DNA from: Pseudomonas sp. LB-090624 | GTDB taxonomy: Bacteria; Pseudomonadota; Gammaproteobacteria; Pseudomonadales; Pseudomonadaceae | Reading direction: 5' to 3' | Assembly: GCF_003205205.1 (NCBI RefSeq) | Contig: NZ_QJRL01000008.1 | Span: 124,001 to 188,000 of the forward strand | Length of the DNA stretch: 64,000 bases | Part shown: positions 18,770 through 28,045 of the stretch, in pieces | How positions within the stretch are numbered: position 1 is the stretch's first letter | How the letters are laid out: every line of letters starts with the position of its first letter | Notes under the pieces: generated by a model | What the model was told of the DNA's origin: nothing | Databases searched by the model: none | What the model saw: only the letters and a program-made list of their open reading frames with translations | Translations under genes and position numbers: made by a program

Positions 18770-20053
18770 ATGTTATTCAACCCACCCGCAAAACCCCTGC
18801 TCATACGAAGCCTCATGGTGCTAGCCCTTGCCACGGTCAGCACCGTGAACAGCAACTTGGTACACGCCACCACGCCCAACAGCACCGTCCCGGGGACCAT
18901 CACGTTGTATGGAAAAACAGGGGACGTTTCAGACCCTGAAAACGACAGTAACGCCCACTGTGTTATTGAGGTTCTGCCTGGTGGCACTGGCCGAACAGTT
19001 GATTACATGCTCACCAACCCAGCATCGGCATGCTTTCAATTGCGGGTTGAAAGTATCTCAATGGAGAACATGCCGCCTGCCACGCAAGTGCTGCTGACGG
19101 ACGATTACTTTTGCGACACTATGCTGGGTAACGATTACGAGCCGAAACTTGATCCTAGCACGAACAAGAACTTCTGGATCAAGCTAAAAACGGGAGCCGC
19201 CGGTTCGATACTTGCGGAACAAAGTATCAGCGCACTGAACAAGAAAGGATTCCTTAGCAACCAGGCAGAGGGAAAAGTCACCAAAGGCATACAATTGGTG
19301 GACATGGCCCAGTCGGGCTCCGCCCAGGAAATGACCCACACGCTATCCTGCGTGCGCGTCACAACTTCCAGCAACAAGGATACGAAATTTGGAGAGTACT
19401 TAAGTACTGGAAACCAAACATGGACGGACAAATGGAGGGAAGGTGACGAGGACCATGCCCCGAAGAAGGAGTGCAACGTAGGGGTCATGGCCGGGCGCTT
19501 TCACTATGGTGATGAACAAGGCGACACCAGGCACCTGTGTACTGAGTTCGACAGAAAGGTAGTCATTGAGAAAACGCCGTGGTCACCTATGTTTCGCGAA
19601 TGCGGTATTCCCCTGACCGGCCGTTACAACAGCGACAAGGGCAGATACCAGGACTGTAATGAGGCTGACGGGGTTGGTTGGGATAACACGGAGTACCGCT
19701 ACTTCAGCTGCCCTGTCGATGAAGTCATGGTTGGCCGCGGCCACGCCTATCAAAAATACGGCGATACCGACGATACCGGTGCAGACCACGGCGATGAGAA
19801 CGGGCGTACTGACTACCGATGTGCAAAGCTTTATGAGGGCGTTGAATCCGAAAGTAATCGGATAAGTGTGCTGCCAGGTCCATGGTCCCCCGGCCATACC
19901 GAGGATGGCTCGAAGGGAAATGGTCATTGGGATACTCATAACGGGGAGTTTACATGCGCTCCAAACGAGGTGCTGGTAGGCCGTGCCCATCGCGGTGACG
20001 AAAAAAACATAACCCGGTATCAATGCGCCAAGCTGCGCTTGCCCGCTCGTTAA
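18770..20053 (+). CDS. secreted protein with three Cys-VGR-H-GDE repeats, 427 aa
   Basis: The ATG at 18770 has AGGAG eight bases upstream and begins a signal peptide (LLIRSLMVLALATVSTVNSN), so the mature protein is exported across the inner membrane. Residues about 40-200 form an unrecognised beta-rich domain with scattered cysteines. The C-terminal half contains three diverged repeats of one pattern: C, three to five residues, a VGR or AGR turn, H, GDE, then T-x-Y/H-x-C-A-K-L. Examples are VMAGRFHYGDE, VMVGRGHAY...HGDENGRT and VLVGRAHRGDEKNITRY. The repeat looks like a small ligand-binding or disulfide-bonded module. The gene lies 23 bp upstream of the RHS gene at 20077, so they are probably one operon. 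I do not recognise a named family. Confidence 0.75.
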   Translation: MLFNPPAKPLLIRSLMVLALATVSTVNSNLVHATTPNSTVPGTITLYGKTGDVSDPENDSNAHCVIEVLPGGTGRTVDYMLTNPASACFQLRVESISMENMPPATQVLLTDDYFCDTMLGNDYEPKLDPSTNKNFWIKLKTGAAGSILAEQSISALNKKGFLSNQAEGKVTKGIQLVDMAQSGSAQEMTHTLSCVRVTTSSNKDTKFGEYLSTGNQTWTDKWREGDEDHAPKKECNVGVMAGRFHYGDEQGDTRHLCTEFDRKVVIEKTPWSPMFRECGIPLTGRYNSDKGRYQDCNEADGVGWDNTEYRYFSCPVDEVMVGRGHAYQKYGDTDDTGADHGDENGRTDYRCAKLYEGVESESNRISVLPGPWSPGHTEDGSKGNGHWDTHNGEFTCAPNEVLVGRAHRGDEKNITRYQCAKLRLPAR

Positions 20054-20076
20054 TCCCTTAACCAGGCTAAACTACC

Positions 20077-23000
20077 ATGATCGCTACCTCATCCGCACAC
20101 TCCAATGCGTTCAACTTTCTCGGTTTCATGCAAGGCGAAGTTGATCCGCGTACCGGCCAGTACACATTGGGCATCGAACTGCCCAAAATAGTCGCCAACA
20201 ACCTGATCGGCCCTAATTTCCCCGTTACACTGAACTTCAGCCCGTTGCAAGATGAAGACCACGGCTATGGATCAGGCTGGAGCATCAACCTCAGCCGCTA
20301 TGATGTCAGTCGTCGGGCCTTGTCGCTCATCAGCGGTGACAGCTATCGTGTGACCGACGTCACATCCAAACCTGCTATTATTGATGAGCAGAAACTGGTG
20401 AGTTTCGAGTTCTACAAAGACGACGAATCCAACTACCGCGTCGTTCATCGCTCGGGCATGATTGAACACCTGCGCACCTACTCTGAAAATGGCAAGCAAA
20501 TTGCGCTGCCGCATCGAATCTATTCCTCGGCTGGGCACTGGGTCGAACTCACCTACGAGGCCATACCTGCAAACAGAAATTACCGGTGCCTAAGCGAAGT
20601 TCACGATGCAACGGGCAAGCGCCTGTTATGGGTGGAATACCAGAGCGTCGACCGCTACAGCATCCATTTGTATCCGGACGATAACGCCAGCACCTATGTG
20701 GTCTCACTCAAAGCACGCGACGTCAGCGAGGTCTTGCTACCCGATGACGGCGGTGCGAAATGGCGTTTCGGCTATCTCAAAGATGCCTCTACCCAGAACA
20801 TGCAGTGCTTGGAGACCATACACACGCCTAGCGGCAGCTTCGAACACCTTAGCTATGACAATGCAGGCCACCTAATGCCCGAAGGTAGCCCCCTGACCAG
20901 GCTGCCCAGGGTCGAAAAACATGTGGTGAACCCGGGTTTCGAACAGCCTGAAATGGTGACCCATTACAGCTACTCCGCAGAAAATTTCATGGGCGGAAAT
21001 AGCAACATGCCTTGGACGGAGGGGGAAGATACACTCTTCAAGCTACCAGGGGCTTATACCTACAGCTCCTCGCAACGACATGAAGTAGGTGGTGAGCTGG
21101 TTCGAAAGGTCACTCGCATTTACAACCGCTACCATCTGATGACCAAAGAGATTACCGAGGAGTTCGGCCGGGTCGCTCAGCCAGTAGCGCCGCTGGATGG
21201 CACAGCCGCAGAGCCGAAGGACGACTGGCACATCCGTGAGACCGAGACCTCATACCACGAAAACCCGAACCTCGAGTTCGCCCTGCAGCCTCGGTACTAC
21301 CAGGCGCCTAAGTTCGTGGTCGAGCGCTGGAAGCTAAAGGACGATCCCACTCAGCTGCGCCAGGAAGTCACCACAACTCTGTACGATGACCACGGCAATC
21401 AGACCCTGGAGCTACAGCCTGACGGCGTTTTTACCGTCAGCGAATACTACGAGGCCGGGGGGCAGGATGGCTGCCCTGCAGACCCGCTTGGCTTCAAGCG
21501 CAGCCTCGCCCAGCGCACGGTGTACCCATCGGGGACCCAGCCACCCTCCTGGGTCCCGCCCGAGGACATGCCCGCCACCGTCCCCGCGCCAGTGCCGGTC
21601 GAAAGTGGCGCACCGATAATGACCACGTATCTGCGCTATCAGCTGTTCGACAGGCTGACCGAAGACAGCCGTCTTGTCAGTGCACCGAGCCAATACCTGG
21701 TTGAAGAGAGCATCACTGAGTGCAGCGGCCTGGGGGACGACGAGCAACTGCTGGAGCGGACCACGCTGGGTTACCACCATGCGCCAGACCAACCGGCGCT
21801 GCACGGCCGTCAAATCACTGAAGAAAAAATCCTGTACAACCCCCAGGCCAAAGGCTTGCTGGCCAGCGAGGAAAAAGTTTCCACACGCTGGAGCTACCCG
21901 GGCGCGACCACGAAAAAACGTGAGGCACCGCTTGAAATCAAAGAAACCGTAACCTGCAGAGGCGTGCAAAAAAGCTTTGTACGCTCGGTTTCCAGCCTGA
22001 CAGGCCAAACGCTGATGGAGCAAGATGTCCACGGTGTAGCCATCGAGTACGAGTATGACGCGCTGCAACGGGTGATCAAACAAACCCTCGCTGCGGGTAG
22101 CCCGAATGCGTCCGTTCGCTCGTATAGCTATCGCTTGGTGGCCGCCGAGGGCCAGCAGGCCGGGATGACGGTAACCGACCCCTCCAACGTGGTCACCCAT
22201 ACCTTTTACGATGGTCTCAACCGCACCGTCAGGCAGACACGCCAAACCGAAAATGCAGAGCAGCCCCAGCTGGTTTACGAGGCAATGCATGACACGTTGG
22301 GGCAGTTGATCCGCGATACTACCTATGACTACCATCCTCGCCTCAAGGGCGGCATGCTGGCCATCGATACCCACTACAGCTATGACGCCTGGGGCGAGCT
22401 TTGCGAAACCCTGAATGCTGACGGCACCCGACACCACACTGCCTTTTCCCCGTTTGGCGCCCAGGGCGACATGGTCGCCAGCTGGGTTACCAACCCCAAC
22501 CAGCCGGAGCTGCGCCAGCATTTCACCCTGACCCAAAGCAATTTAAAGGACAAACCGTGGCAGATAGAGCGATTTGATGCCAACCGCAAACAAGTCGGGC
22601 GTCAGAACTTCTTTTACGATGGCGTAGGCCAGAGCACCCGTGAAGAGCAGCGGATTCGAGACCCGGAAGGCAACAACGAAACACTGACGGTCAGCAAATA
22701 CCAGTACGATGAGTACGGCCGCATGACGTACACCGAACGACCAGACGGCACTGCGATGAGCAGAACATTTGCGCCGCACAGCCGCAATGAACTGGTCGAA
22801 ACGGTGTATGTGCACGAGAAACGCAAAGGTAAACGAACGCTGGCTGCGGGCGTGTTGGCCTATGCGCGTACGTTCGATGGGCAAGAGCGCATGCTGAGCT
22901 TCAGTGACGGTAAACGCACGGAACACTACGAGTACAAAGACAAGGCTGGCAACGACAGCGAGCAGCAACTGGCCAGCAAACGTATCACTCAAAGCAAGCG

Positions 23001-25266
23001 AGAATTCAACTTCACCTACGACCCCACCCGTTCCCTGCAACCCACTTCCATCACGGTAGGGCAGAACAAGCCGACCGCTTATGAATACGGACGTCATTCC
23101 CCTGCCATCAACCGTGCCGTCAACGACCATGGCACGCGTACCTATGACTACACCGACCAAGGCTATCTGCGACAGGAGACCTGGGACGACGCGCAGGCTG
23201 CCAAGCAGTATGTTTGCACGCATACCACCTCGCTGCAGGGCCGACAGTTACTGCGCGAGAGCAGTGATAACATCACGACTGAACACGGTTACGATGACAT
23301 CGGCCGCCTTAGCTGGACCACCCAGGGCAACCTGCGCTCAGACTTCGAGTACAACGATGATGGGCGGCTGAAACTGACCAAAACCCAAGACCTGAAAACC
23401 TTGCATCGTGTCGACTGCGAGCAGGTCTACGATAGCCATGGCCAGGAGATCGACCGCATTCTGAGCCGCTACAATGATCAGCTCAAAACGACTGAACACC
23501 GTGTTAGCCAAATCTGGCGTAACGATGGCCTGCTCCATAGCCGCACGCTGTACCACGAGGGTGAACTGCAGCTCACGGAATTTTTCGACTACGATCCACG
23601 CAAACGGCTTGAGTCGTATTGGTGCGAGGGTAAGCAGGACGCGTTCCCCCGCAACGCCAAAGGGGACCCGATCGAAGAGCAAGTGTTCACTTACGATGAT
23701 CTGGATAACCTGGTGAAATGCGAAACCTGGTTCCCCGATACCCCTAAGCATACCGCCACGTATCGCTGTGAAGGCTTCCAGTTGATGCAGGTGACGCATT
23801 CTCCCCCTGGCTACCTGCCCGACCGCGGGATTAGCTACGATGATGATGGCAACATGCTCAACGACGAAGCCGGCAACCAGCTCGTCTATGACGACCATGG
23901 CCGCCTCGCACAAGTATTGAGCGAGGGTGGCGACACGCTGTTCAGTTACCGCTACGACGGCCACGATCACCTTGTAGGCGTGCGCGACGGCAATGGTGCA
24001 GAGGTGCTGCGCCGCTATCAAAACGACCGTTTGCACACCACAATCGACAACGATGTACGGACCGAGTACTTGTATGAGGGCAGCCGCCCACTGGGCTTGC
24101 AATCGAGCAACGACAGCGATGGTAGTCGCCTGCTACTGACCAATATGAGCAACAGCGTGCTGGGTGAGAGCACAAAGGACACGGTGTGCGAAGCCCGTTA
24201 CAGCGCTTATGGCGACAACGGCAAAGAAGACCCTGACAACGCACTGCATGGCTTGTTGGCCTTCAACGGCGAGGCGCGTGAACGCGCCTTGGGCTGGTAC
24301 CTGCTGGGGCGAGGTTACCGCGCCTATAACCCGCAACTGATGCGCTTCCACAGCCCGGACTCGATGCCACCCGAGATCGCGGGTATCAACCCCTATCAAT
24401 ACTGCCTTGGCGACCCGGTGAACTGGCGCGATCCCAGCGGCCACGCGAGCTACAGGGCACCTTCGGACGGACCGGCGATCGGGTTCAGGAAGAGGAAAGG
24501 TCCCAGTAAAACCGGGGCGTGGATTCAGTTAGGCGTTGGTATCGCTACCGCGCTGTTTAGCGCCATCCCATTTGTGGGGGGCGTGATGAAAGTCGCGTCT
24601 ACGGTTGGGCTCATGGCGGCGTCGATGACTACGAAGGTATGGATGGCCGTGGGCGCTGTAGGGGTGGCTGCCATGGCTACGGGCCTTGGACTTCAGACTA
24701 TGGCTATTTTCGAGAAGAACCAAGCAAAACAAACGTTGTATCAGTCGATCGGTGGCGCGCTCCTCCTTCTAGGTGGGATAGCCGCCGGTGCCTCGGGGTA
24801 TAAGGGGTGGTCATACGCGAAAGCTGAAAAAGCAAAGAAAGCAGCTAATGCAGCTACCGCAGACGCAGATGCCAGCCCTGCGGCGGGCGCTGATACAGGC
24901 GCTATTGCCAGCGAAATTGATGCGGCTAAAAGCATGGCAGAAGCGGCGAGCGCAAAAGCCAACGAAGCACTGAGGAAAGTTGACAACTTCGTGCAGCAGC
25001 CGGGCCCTCAAGGTGAAATTGGCCCACCCGGCCCAGCTGGACCAGTTGGACCAGCTGGAGAGCGAGGCGCCCGGGGGAGCTCCGCTTCCGACTTACACAT
25101 AAAGAAGGTGCTGATTGACGTGCTAAGAAGTCATGGCTTTACATCAACCCCCTCTGGGGGATCGGAAAATCGTGCTAGTACTTTTACGCCAATAGTCACG
25201 AGTTCCGGGTTGTCTTCTGATGGCGCTCGTGCACTAGCACAAAGCATCAAGAACAGAAACAACTAG
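20077..25266 (+). CDS. RHS-repeat protein with core domain and membrane/collagen-like C-terminus, 1729 aa
   Basis: A full RHS protein. The N-terminal domain (SNAFNF, VDPRTGQYT, DHGYGSGW) matches the coreless paralogue at 7322. YD repeats fill residues about 330-1380. The hyperconserved core (GLLAFNGEARERALGW, LLGRGYRAYNPQL, FHSPDSM, NPYQYCLGDPVN, DPSGH) ends near residue 1457, where RHS toxins usually cleave to release a variable tip. The tip here is about 270 residues. It has hydrophobic segments at about 1480-1550 and 1557-1582, an Ala/Lys-rich helix likely to form a coiled coil, eight collagen-like G-x-y triplets at 1643-1666, and a polar tail. No nuclease, ADP-ribosyltransferase or deaminase motif is visible. 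No immunity-type gene follows: a terminator lies 14 bp downstream, then the usher. A pore-forming or oligomerising tip is the most natural inference. Confidence 0.9.
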   Translation: MIATSSAHSNAFNFLGFMQGEVDPRTGQYTLGIELPKIVANNLIGPNFPVTLNFSPLQDEDHGYGSGWSINLSRYDVSRRALSLISGDSYRVTDVTSKPAIIDEQKLVSFEFYKDDESNYRVVHRSGMIEHLRTYSENGKQIALPHRIYSSAGHWVELTYEAIPANRNYRCLSEVHDATGKRLLWVEYQSVDRYSIHLYPDDNASTYVVSLKARDVSEVLLPDDGGAKWRFGYLKDASTQNMQCLETIHTPSGSFEHLSYDNAGHLMPEGSPLTRLPRVEKHVVNPGFEQPEMVTHYSYSAENFMGGNSNMPWTEGEDTLFKLPGAYTYSSSQRHEVGGELVRKVTRIYNRYHLMTKEITEEFGRVAQPVAPLDGTAAEPKDDWHIRETETSYHENPNLEFALQPRYYQAPKFVVERWKLKDDPTQLRQEVTTTLYDDHGNQTLELQPDGVFTVSEYYEAGGQDGCPADPLGFKRSLAQRTVYPSGTQPPSWVPPEDMPATVPAPVPVESGAPIMTTYLRYQLFDRLTEDSRLVSAPSQYLVEESITECSGLGDDEQLLERTTLGYHHAPDQPALHGRQITEEKILYNPQAKGLLASEEKVSTRWSYPGATTKKREAPLEIKETVTCRGVQKSFVRSVSSLTGQTLMEQDVHGVAIEYEYDALQRVIKQTLAAGSPNASVRSYSYRLVAAEGQQAGMTVTDPSNVVTHTFYDGLNRTVRQTRQTENAEQPQLVYEAMHDTLGQLIRDTTYDYHPRLKGGMLAIDTHYSYDAWGELCETLNADGTRHHTAFSPFGAQGDMVASWVTNPNQPELRQHFTLTQSNLKDKPWQIERFDANRKQVGRQNFFYDGVGQSTREEQRIRDPEGNNETLTVSKYQYDEYGRMTYTERPDGTAMSRTFAPHSRNELVETVYVHEKRKGKRTLAAGVLAYARTFDGQERMLSFSDGKRTEHYEYKDKAGNDSEQQLASKRITQSKREFNFTYDPTRSLQPTSITVGQNKPTAYEYGRHSPAINRAVNDHGTRTYDYTDQGYLRQETWDDAQAAKQYVCTHTTSLQGRQLLRESSDNITTEHGYDDIGRLSWTTQGNLRSDFEYNDDGRLKLTKTQDLKTLHRVDCEQVYDSHGQEIDRILSRYNDQLKTTEHRVSQIWRNDGLLHSRTLYHEGELQLTEFFDYDPRKRLESYWCEGKQDAFPRNAKGDPIEEQVFTYDDLDNLVKCETWFPDTPKHTATYRCEGFQLMQVTHSPPGYLPDRGISYDDDGNMLNDEAGNQLVYDDHGRLAQVLSEGGDTLFSYRYDGHDHLVGVRDGNGAEVLRRYQNDRLHTTIDNDVRTEYLYEGSRPLGLQSSNDSDGSRLLLTNMSNSVLGESTKDTVCEARYSAYGDNGKEDPDNALHGLLAFNGEARERALGWYLLGRGYRAYNPQLMRFHSPDSMPPEIAGINPYQYCLGDPVNWRDPSGHASYRAPSDGPAIGFRKRKGPSKTGAWIQLGVGIATALFSAIPFVGGVMKVASTVGLMAASMTTKVWMAVGAVGVAAMATGLGLQTMAIFEKNQAKQTLYQSIGGALLLLGGIAAGASGYKGWSYAKAEKAKKAANAATADADASPAAGADTGAIASEIDAAKSMAEAASAKANEALRKVDNFVQQPGPQGEIGPPGPAGPVGPAGERGARGSSASDLHIKKVLIDVLRSHGFTSTPSGGSENRASTFTPIVTSSGLSSDGARALAQSIKNRNN
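25003..25074 (+). repeat. collagen-like Gly-x-y coding repeat
   Basis: Eight consecutive triplets (GPQ GEI GPP GPA GPV GPA GER GAR) are encoded within the RHS tip, directly after an Ala/Lys-rich helix. In bacterial collagen-like proteins such runs trimerise; eight triplets is short, but the adjoining helix could act as a trimerisation motif. Confidence 0.9.
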
Positions 25267-25279
25267 AACTGATTGATCC

Positions 25280-25316
25280 CCGTCTGCCTCGCAAGAGGCA
25301 GACGGCTTATAGTTTC
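25280..25316 (+). terminator. terminator after the full-length RHS gene
   Basis: CCGTCTGCCTC (25280-25290), loop GCAA, and GAGGCAGACGG (25295-25305) form a perfect 11-bp stem followed by CTTATAGTTT. The T-tract is weak, but the stem is strong and lies 14 bp after the stop. It isolates the RHS unit from the usher gene 180 bp further on. Confidence 0.75.
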
Positions 25317-25495
25317 ATGGACTAATCCCGTCCCCGCTCAGAACCCTCCTACATACCGTTCCCACTCCTCTCTCTACCCTCCTCACATCGCCTGACTCAC
25401 CGCCCAAGCCTGGGAGTCTGGTCAACACAACACGCCTCCTGCCCTGAGCACTCGGCAGCGACGCGGCCACCTCCGACATCATTCGAGACATCCTC

Positions 25496-28003
25496 ATGCT
25501 ACGCGCCAAACGGCGTCGGCAGCCGCCGTCGCGCCTTCGTTTCGCACGTTTGCTGGCCTTGGGTGGCAGCTGTCTGCTGCCGGCTGCACAGGCCAACGAA
25601 CCCGATCTGACATTCCACAGTGGTTTCCTGCGCCAGTCCCCTGGCCAGGCGCATGGCAGTGCCGAGTTGGCCCTGCAGGCCCTGGCGGCCCACCGGCCGA
25701 TGACTGCCGGGCGCTACACCGTGCAGGTGCGGGTGAACCTGACCCACGCCGGTGACTATACCCTCGATTTCCAGGAGCATGGCCCAGACCAAGGGCTGTT
25801 ACCCTGCCTGGGCCCAGAGCTGATGGCCGAACTGGGCCTGCGGCTGGACCGCCTGGCTACCCCCATGGCGCCCAACCAGCAGTGCCTTGACCTGGCCGCC
25901 CAATTGCCCGGTGCCCAGGTCGAGTTCGACAACAGCCAGCTGCAACTCGACATCGCCATCCCCCAAGCGGCGTTACGCCGCGACGCAGCAGGCAACGTGG
26001 CGCCAGAACGCTGGGACCAGGGCATCAACGCCGGCTTTGTCAACTACCAAGCCTCCGCCATGCACAGCAGCCAGAAAGGTGGCCCAGGCCGCAGCCAGCA
26101 GGACCTGTACCTGAACAGCGGGCTGAACATTGGCGGCTGGCGCCTGCGCAGCAACCAGAGCCTGCGCGAGGATGAACACGGACAACGGCGCTGGACCCGC
26201 AGCAATACCTATGCCCAAACCGACCTTCCCGGCACCTGGGGCACGCTGACCCTTGGCGAAACCTTCAGCAATGGCGAGGTTTTTCGCAGCCTGCCGCTCA
26301 AAGGTGTGCAACTGGCCTCGGACCTGGGCATGCTACCTGATGTGTTACAAAGCTACGCCCCGGTTATCCGTGGGGTCGCTCAAACCCGCGCCAAGCTTGA
26401 AGTACTGCACAATGGCTACCCGATCTACAGCACCTACGTCGCGGCTGGCCCCTATGAAATCGATGACCTGGGCATTGGCGGCGGCAGCGGCGAGCTGGAG
26501 ATCGTGCTTACCGAAGCCGACGGGCAGGTACGTCGCTTTCTACAGCCTTACTCCAGCCTGGGCAGCTTGCTGCGCGAAGGCGTATGGCGCTACAGCGCAG
26601 CGTTCGGGCGCTACAACGCCATCAACGGGCAGGACAAGCCGCAACTGTGGCAGGCCACCCTGGCACGCGGGCTGGGTTGGAAAACAACGCTGTACACTGG
26701 CGCGCAAGGTGGCGAGCATTACCGGGCCGGGCTGTTGGGACTGGGTCGCGACTTCGGCCCCGTTGGCGCTGTATCGCTGGACATCACCCACGCCACCAGT
26801 GACGTAGGTCAAGCCTTGGGCACCGTGACTGGGCAGAGCTTTGCCGCACGCTACGGCAAAACGTTCCAGACCCGCACCAACCTGCGCTTCGCCGGCTACC
26901 GCTATTCCACCGAAGGCTACCGTGACTTCGATGAAGCGATAGCTCAACGCAATGTCGACAGCCATTACAGGGGTAACCGCCGCAGCCGCGTAGAAGCCTC
27001 GGTACAGCAGCCACTGGGTTCACGCAGCTCCCTGAGCCTGAACCTGACCCAGGACGACTACTGGAACAGCAACCGGCAGCGCCGGCAGTACCAGTTTCAA
27101 CTCAATACACAGCATCGTGGCATCAGCTACAACCTTTTCGCCTCGCAGTCACTTGGCCGCAGCAACTTCGACGATCGCATGGTTGGCCTTAGCGTCACGA
27201 TTCCATTGAACCTGGGCAACAGCAGCAGTGCCACCTTCGATGTGCAACAACGCGGCGGTCGTCACAACGAACGCGCCAGCCTCAGCGGCAGCGACCTGGA
27301 CAACCGTTTGGGCTACCAGGCAGCTGTCAGTCGCGATGACCAGGGCCGCAACAACCTGGAGCTCTCGGCGAATTACCGAAGTGCCTATGCCAGTTATGGC
27401 GCGGGACTCAGCGAAAGCAGTGACCGCCGCACGCTCTCTGTCAACGCCAGCGGCGGCCTGCTGGCCCATGAGGGCGGCATCACCTTGACGCCCTACCTGG
27501 GTGAAACCACTGCCTTGGTCCAAGTGCCTTCTATTGCGGGGGTGGGCGTGGAAAACGCCCCTGGCGCGCGCACCGATGCCAGCGGATATGTCGTGGCACC
27601 GCATCTGCGCCCGTACCGGGTAAACCAGTTGAACCTGCTTACCGACCAACTTGGCCCAGAGGTCGAGGTAGAAAACGGCACCCAACAGGTCGTACCGCGC
27701 CGCGGCGCCATCGTCAAGGCCACCTTCCCCGCACGGCAAGTCACCCGCCTGATACTCACTTTGCAGGACAGCCGCGGGCAACCGTTGCCATTTGGCACGC
27801 AGGTCAGCGACGCGCAAGGCAATAGCCTGGCGATCGTCGGCCAGGGTGGTCAGGCGCTGATCGCCACCGGCACAGATCCGCAAACCCTGAACGTGCGCTG
27901 GGGCAAGGCTGATGACCAAGCGTGTCGGTTACCTATCGCCCCGGCGCAGATGGAGCTTCGCCAAGGCTACCGCTCGCAGACGCTCACCTGCCCACCCCTT
28001 TGA
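25496..28003 (+). CDS. fimbrial outer-membrane usher (FimD/PapC family)
   Basis: An 835-residue usher, the usual length for the family. It has a signal peptide (FARLLALGGSCLLPAAQA), an N-terminal chaperone-binding domain starting EPDLTFHSGFL and including VRVNLTHAGDYTLDF, a 24-strand barrel with alternating amphipathic strands, the plug region near GVAQTRAKLEVLHNGYPIYSTYV, and the C-terminal domains ending in VRWGKADDQACRLPI. It exports and polymerises pilin subunits delivered by the chaperone. It is the third gene expected of the operon that begins before position 1, but it is cut off from the chaperone (474-1196) by the toxin array. No strong ribosome site precedes the ATG at 25496, and a terminator lies upstream, so expression now needs a promoter within 25317-25495. 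Confidence 0.92.
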   Translation: MLRAKRRRQPPSRLRFARLLALGGSCLLPAAQANEPDLTFHSGFLRQSPGQAHGSAELALQALAAHRPMTAGRYTVQVRVNLTHAGDYTLDFQEHGPDQGLLPCLGPELMAELGLRLDRLATPMAPNQQCLDLAAQLPGAQVEFDNSQLQLDIAIPQAALRRDAAGNVAPERWDQGINAGFVNYQASAMHSSQKGGPGRSQQDLYLNSGLNIGGWRLRSNQSLREDEHGQRRWTRSNTYAQTDLPGTWGTLTLGETFSNGEVFRSLPLKGVQLASDLGMLPDVLQSYAPVIRGVAQTRAKLEVLHNGYPIYSTYVAAGPYEIDDLGIGGGSGELEIVLTEADGQVRRFLQPYSSLGSLLREGVWRYSAAFGRYNAINGQDKPQLWQATLARGLGWKTTLYTGAQGGEHYRAGLLGLGRDFGPVGAVSLDITHATSDVGQALGTVTGQSFAARYGKTFQTRTNLRFAGYRYSTEGYRDFDEAIAQRNVDSHYRGNRRSRVEASVQQPLGSRSSLSLNLTQDDYWNSNRQRRQYQFQLNTQHRGISYNLFASQSLGRSNFDDRMVGLSVTIPLNLGNSSSATFDVQQRGGRHNERASLSGSDLDNRLGYQAAVSRDDQGRNNLELSANYRSAYASYGAGLSESSDRRTLSVNASGGLLAHEGGITLTPYLGETTALVQVPSIAGVGVENAPGARTDASGYVVAPHLRPYRVNQLNLLTDQLGPEVEVENGTQQVVPRRGAIVKATFPARQVTRLILTLQDSRGQPLPFGTQVSDAQGNSLAIVGQGGQALIATGTDPQTLNVRWGKADDQACRLPIAPAQMELRQGYRSQTLTCPPL

Positions 28004-28045
28004 ACACATCGCCCCAACACTGGCGCTTCACCTACGGATTTTCCC

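Noticed and set aside
21412..22536. 374-residue minus-strand frame within the full RHS gene
   Set aside because: Antisense shadow caused by GC-rich codon use; the + strand RHS frame is continuous and explains the sequence.
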